Origin: Saccoglossus kowalevskii
Lineage: Eukaryota; Hemichordata; Enteropneusta; Harrimaniidae
Reading direction: 5' to 3'
NCBI RefSeq assembly: GCF_000003605.2
Contig: NW_003155243.1
Coordinates: forward strand, 192,973-206,162
DNA length: 13,190 bases
In this document: piece after piece, positions 9,187 to 13,190 of the stretch
How positions within the stretch are numbered: position 1 is the stretch's first letter
How the letters are laid out: the number at the start of each line of letters is the position of its first letter
The notes under the pieces: generated by a model
Database searches by the model: none
Told to the model about the DNA's origin: nothing
The model's input: only the letters and a program-made list of their open reading frames with translations
Program-made: the position numbers and the translations under genes

Positions 9187-9242
9187 TCAGCCACCAATAA
9201 GTATCATAGGTCGATTCTTCATCTTGGAGATATTAAACATGC
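9187..9242 (-). CDS. MOCS1: MOCS1 alternative cassette exon: MOCS1A C-terminal tail with Gly-Gly and stop
   Basis: Seen: after an acceptor ending TTTAAAG, the exon begins GC, which joins the previous exon's G to make Gly, and then codes MFNISKMKNRPMILIGG and TGA. Known: the penultimate and last glycines of MoaA/MOCS1A are needed for its activity, and animal MOCS1A ends in a very similar NRPMILIGG tail. The coding part is only 56 bases. A strong donor, GTATGT at 9164, follows the stop by 22 bases, so the complete exon is probably 9165-9242 (78 bases, phase 1 at both ends). Its inclusion gives a message with a complete MOCS1A followed by a separate MoaC reading frame. Its skipping gives a MOCS1A-MOCS1B fusion. 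Exon 9 of human MOCS1 is known to be alternatively spliced in the same place. Splicing here is inferred from phase and sequence, not from transcripts. Confidence 0.9.
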
Positions 9243-10312
9243 CTTTAAAGAATTGAGATGGCAAATTTCAGTCAAAATGGTATGAGAGTGGTGTGTTAGC
9301 TTTTAAAATATGGAAAGAATTCCAGTGCCTAATGTAACTTCATGTTACAGATGTAACCAGAGATGTTAATCTCATCTGCTAACATACAATTAAACACCAA
9401 TGTCTGCTCCAAACAGGTGTATTGGTGTTCTTAAATTAGAGATCTTGACACAAGCTAGTGTTTTGACTGTTATTGAACATGTTGTAACACGGTTGGGATG
9501 GAATCAGCATTTAAAAAAAATCCAAACTCTGCATGAGCACAATGATTTAAAATAATTGTATAACAGCATTTAACACATGTGCAGAGTGTGAGAACGTGAT
9601 TTCGGCATATAACGAGTGGGTTCTAATAAACATGAATGCAGTGATTTCTTTAAAACACAAACAATATTCAGCATTTGTTGAGTGAGATCTTGTCAAGTGA
9701 TTATAGCTATAATTGTCAGTAATATTTCAGAGTAATACTTTGATTTGACTGAACTTATATTTGAGAGTCATATTGAAGAAGTGCTTTCTTGTCAACTTTT
9801 AGATGAAAATTATATTTAAATCTTGCTTAACCAAATAACAAATGTCAAAATCATATGCTATGTAACTGATTAATAAGAAACTTCTAGTACATTCTAGTCT
9901 TCACAAACATTGATCTTGCAGGGCACTAGGACCAGATGTACATACATCATCATGCAAGGTTATTTGCATCCTGAAATCCTTTTATACACACAGAACACCG
10001 GTTTAAAACAAGCAGCCTGTCAGCCAATATAAGCACTGCTGTTTGCGATGAATACCCTGCGATTTAATCTTATCTACAATCTAAAAGAAGTTTGACTGAA
10101 GATATCCCTAACAAATTAAATCTGAGGTACCTACATACATCAAATCAATCTGGCATATTTTTTCAAAACAGAAGTTTAGTAAAGTTCATAATTTTGCAAA
10201 CCACAAGTTCTAAGGAATCTCTAAGACAACAATTAGTGCATGCGCTTCTAATAGAGCAAATACGGTATAGCAAAAATAATGTCTTTGATGGTGAAATTGT
10301 TTACATGTATAC

Positions 10313-10433
10313 CTGCATGTTGTTTCTTCTTTCTTCCTACTGCACCACCAACAAGTTGTAGTAACTCATCATCAGACATACCAGACCTCATGGCATCTCG
10401 CAACGACACTTCAGTATTCCCGAATAGACATAC
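10313..10433 (-). CDS. MOCS1: MOCS1 exon: end of MoaA/MOCS1A core
   Basis: Seen: acceptor TTTGTTTGCAG, then 121 bases coding [18 protein letters not shown], a [20 protein letters not shown] segment and a final single base G, then donor GTATAC at 10312. The first cysteine completes the C-X2-C-X13-C cluster motif begun in the upstream exon, and the joined [13 protein letters not shown] is a typical MoaA continuity, so no exon is missing from the 2.6-kb intron between them. GRKKKQHAG is the usual end of the animal MOCS1A core, just before its C-terminal tail. The exon ends in phase 1, leaving a G that makes Gly with either of two downstream acceptors: GC of the cassette exon at 9242, or GT of the MoaC exon at 8353. 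This exon is therefore the branch point of alternative splicing. Confidence 0.96.
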
Positions 10434-13079
10434 CTGCAAACAAAATGGATATTAATTAGATAATCATATATGTATGTAATTATTTCAATCAACATATTGC
10501 AACTTGTTGATGGCAGTCATTAAACACGTGGATCAACGTTTGGGACAAAAATGTGATGAGCTTGTTTTAGTGCAACAATATATCTCACTAGCATTCATCA
10601 ACAGTGCAGGTAAGCAAATGGTTAGATATTTTTTACTCACTAGGTTTTAATTATGACTTAAAGGGTGGTGGTCGTCACGCATACAATAAATGAAGATGCA
10701 AATACATTCACTGTCATATGATATGTATTAATAACCATGAATAGAACATTTTGTGTTTATGCAAATGAATAATATTCCACTGGTTCATTCCAGTTTTAAT
10801 CATTTTGTCTTGCTATATAATAGTCTTTATGATATTTACAAAGTATTGACCATATTAAAAACAAATTCAGAGTCAATGCAAAGGTTCAAGATTGTACCTG
10901 ATTGGTTACCTGACACTGAAACATACCGATAATAGTCAGACCAATCAGAGAGCAGCTTGTTGACCTTTTTATCATATGAAACTGTTTCATATTATAGATA
11001 TATGCCTTGAAAATCTATTACTACAATACTAGTGCTATTAACTTATATATTCATCCAAAATTTCAAGCTATTCTGCCTACGAACAAATCTCCACTTGTAT
11101 TTGTTACTGACTCACTCAATCATAAATCAAAGCACATGGGTTCAGACACAATTTCTACATGTACATGCTCCTTTTGATATAAATCTACTGATAAAGTAGG
11201 TCATCATCTTTTAAAGCATATTAACAGTTTGTAGTAGAACTTTAGGTAGCGAGACTATTATTTGCATACTTGTTTTCATCTTCTAATTGTGACTAAATGA
11301 CTACAAATAGACCCAGGAAAGTATATATTTTTGGAATCGCCAGACTTCAAGCTTTTCAAAGGTGTGTTTGCCATGCCCGTATCTGCATTTTACGGTGTGT
11401 TACTTAATCAAAAGTGAAAAATTAGTTTTTTTTGTAAAAAAAATAATTACGCATTTATGCTGGTGATAATAATTTTTTTTTCACTTTTCCTAGTTGTTCA
11501 TTAGTCTGGTAAATTGAATGTGTCTGATCAGTTTTATTCAAGCAACACGTTTCGAAAAGTAGTGTCCTGAATTTTAATTTCTGTTTTAGTCGCATTGCCC
11601 CCAACTCAAACTACAACAAATTGGTAAATAATCCATGAAATAGTTTCTCTGGACACATTCAAGATCCTCTCATTGTCACCTTAAAGCTGTGAAAAGTTGG
11701 TGTTAATCCAACGACAATAAGTATACGTTATTTTTTGTTAAAGACCTTGTAATTTGAAAAACATAAACTCATAGAAAACGTTGATGAAGTAACAGCAAAG
11801 ATTTTCAAGCTTGTTATCTGCACAAGCGATTTGTTTTCTCATCAAGGTCTGTTTTAACATGTGTAGGGACACCCAAATGTGTAAGGCTATTGGAAACCAA
11901 AAAAATAAAGGAATGGGATAAAATCGGCAGATGAAAACACCAAAATCAATGATTTTTTTCAGTGGCTGTGTGATCTTGTGTCTGAAACATTCTTATGCAA
12001 ATGACTAATCTGTGAAACATATATGGGCAGGAGACAAACCACTCAAATGTTTGGAAACACTAATTGTGTGTCAGATAGCTACTGATAACACATCCTAACA
12101 TTGCTTTGTCTTGAGTTAATCTTTGAAACTTATAGGCACACAAATTAAACCTGTGTTGTTGATTTTAGAAAACACTACTAAAGCTGCCTTGCTTCCCTTC
12201 AGAAAATCTACATTTTAACCAACTTACATAACATTCTATGTTATATTGACTTTATCATATGAAAGTTTATAGTGCATTTCATCAATTAATAAATAAATGT
12301 GAAAATTGTAATTTTCAACACAAATAATAGTCTCGCTACCTTAACACCCAACAAAGTTTACAATCAATCATGAAGAAACAGTAATTGTATGAAAAATTAA
12401 GTTGTACGGTAATACACAAAGCTAGGTTATACAGTTGTCTAAAATCACATAAAAACCATTTACTACAAACAAAACACATGCAGTCAAGTAAGACTAAATC
12501 AGTCGATTTTCACCAGCACCACAATAAAGTGCGACAGGAACAAACAATGATTAACCTAAAATATGCTCACCCTTGCAGAATAATAACTTGGGTTGAAAGA
12601 ACCTCACCAGAGGGTGGATGAAAGGATGAACAGTATTTTGAAAGACGTAATTGTCCATTCAGCAACTTTGTATTCACGATTACACTTCAGCAGACACTAA
12701 CAATGGTGACTTAATACAGACTTTTACTTGTTTATAATAGATAAAGTCAGGATACTGGGAACTACGACAACACAATTGCACACAGAACAATACAAGTATA
12801 TTGCGGCAATGCATATTTGGTAGTCAAACAAATGTATCATTCTTAAAACATTGAATAAAAGTTACAATCCCATTTTGCAAATCTGTGAGGTATTATTTCC
12901 TGACCAATATATACACCATAACATGTTGAGATTGTGGGTGAGTAAAGTTACAGGGTGTTTTCAGGGTTCTTTTAAAGTTGGGTATATTTGTCACTGGTCA
13001 CAATAAGTTGTAATGCCCGACATGGGACTGTTGAAATTACAAATGAATGTACAGGATTAAATGATAAAATCAAACTAAC
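10434..13079 (-). other. MOCS1 intron between the two MoaA exons
   Basis: A 2.6-kb phase-0 intron bounded by donor GTTAGT and acceptor TTTGCAG. It interrupts the C-X2-C-X13-C iron-sulfur motif just before its last cysteine. It contains a 1.1-kb inverted-repeat element (11245-12340). Otherwise I see only AT-rich non-coding sequence and a small stem (CTGATTGGT at 10899 with ACCAATCAG at 10940). No additional exon is needed, since the protein is continuous across it. Confidence 0.85.
11242..12343. mobile_element. Non-autonomous DNA transposon with perfect 20-bp TIRs and TTA duplication
   Basis: Seen: GGTAGCGAGACTATTATTTG at 11245-11264 recurs exactly as its reverse complement at 12321-12340. 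Immediately outside are TTA (11242-11244) and TTA (12341-12343), so the element is 1096 bp with a 3-bp duplication. Known: PIF/Harbinger elements duplicate a 3-bp TWA target and often have GG-starting ends, so that superfamily is the best guess. The interior is AT-rich, has no long open frame, and includes an inverted AAAAGTGAAAAA pair around 11411-11490. The perfect ends suggest a fairly recent insertion into the MOCS1 intron. Confidence 0.7.
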
Positions 13080-13190
13080 CTTCAAATTTCCATCAGCTGT
13101 CATTCTGACACGATTGCATGAACCACAGAATATGTTACTCATAGAAGTTATGAAACCAACTTGACCAAGAAATCCAGGTACTTTATATGC
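13080..13190 (-). CDS. MOCS1: MOCS1 exon (partial gene): MoaA/MOCS1A C-terminal Fe-S segment
   Basis: Seen: 111 bases on the minus strand translate without a stop to 37 residues beginning AYKVPGF, with [21 protein letters not shown] and ending GNLK. This matches the C-terminal part of MoaA/MOCS1A, the radical-SAM GTP 3',8-cyclase that starts molybdenum cofactor synthesis in mitochondria. The two cysteines of FCGSC are the first two ligands of the second [4Fe-4S] cluster, which binds GTP. The exon ends in a consensus donor, AAG then GTTAGT (intron begins at 13079), in phase 0. The third ligand cysteine is the second residue of the next exon, completing C-X2-C-X13-C. The exon continues past the right window edge, and the N-terminal radical-SAM CX3CX2C motif and the start codon are outside the window. 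Family recognition is firm; the gene is partial only because of the window edge. Confidence 0.96.

Larger units (their letters stand above)
8354..10312 (-). other. MOCS1 intronic region around the cassette exon
   Basis: About 1.96 kb between the last MoaA-core exon and the MoaC exon. It is one intron when the cassette exon is skipped and two (roughly 1.07 kb and 0.81 kb) when it is included. The smaller one holds a 143-bp TTAA-flanked MITE at 8630-8772. The rest is AT-rich with no other coding similarity seen. A small hairpin (AACACCAAT at 9393 with ATTGGTGTT at 9421) lies about 150 bases before the cassette exon. Confidence 0.8.

Noticed and set aside
10899-10948. CTGATTGGT...ACCAATCAG stem with a CCAAT core
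   Set aside because: A 9-bp match in AT-rich intron, with no flanking duplication or promoter context. It may be chance.

Overview
The window looks like nuclear DNA of an invertebrate animal, probably marine. It is AT-rich, has long introns and carries many decayed mobile elements and tandem repeats. No bacterial, organellar or viral gene layout is visible. The exact phylum cannot be read from the sequence.

The one well-supported host gene is on the minus strand and is the 3' part of MOCS1, which makes the first molybdenum-cofactor intermediate in mitochondria. Reading right to left there are four coding pieces. First is an exon with the MoaA/MOCS1A C-terminal iron-sulfur motif (13080-13190). 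Second is the next MoaA exon (10313-10433). Third is a short cassette exon (9187-9242 coding) that ends the MOCS1A protein with the functional Gly-Gly tail and a stop. Fourth is a large terminal exon with the whole MoaC/MOCS1B domain (7731-8353). Junction phases show that including the cassette gives a free MOCS1A with GG tail, and skipping it gives an in-frame MOCS1A-MOCS1B fusion. The fusion linker resembles a mitochondrial presequence and has an R-L-Y-S-T processing-like site. The MOCS1 5' exons lie beyond the right edge.

The MOCS1 introns contain two probable non-autonomous DNA transposons. One is a 143-bp MITE flanked by TTAA (piggyBac-like). The other is a 1.1-kb element with perfect 20-bp inverted ends flanked by TTA (PIF/Harbinger-like).

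The left half has no convincing host gene. From left to right it holds: a CpG-rich block with repeated GGCTCGAGCC palindromes; a LINE-like 3' tail with a hairpin and A-rich end; about 1.6 kb of three tandem complex repeats with a nested ~22-bp minisatellite; a broken DIRS-type tyrosine-recombinase retrotransposon on the minus strand (about 2470-4080); a foldback-like element whose inverted arms are built of a ~16-bp repeat and whose centre holds a ~45-bp tandem repeat (about 4086-4706); a mostly featureless stretch; and a 43-copy, 20-bp minisatellite (6188-7052). That minisatellite creates long open frames that are very probably not genes.
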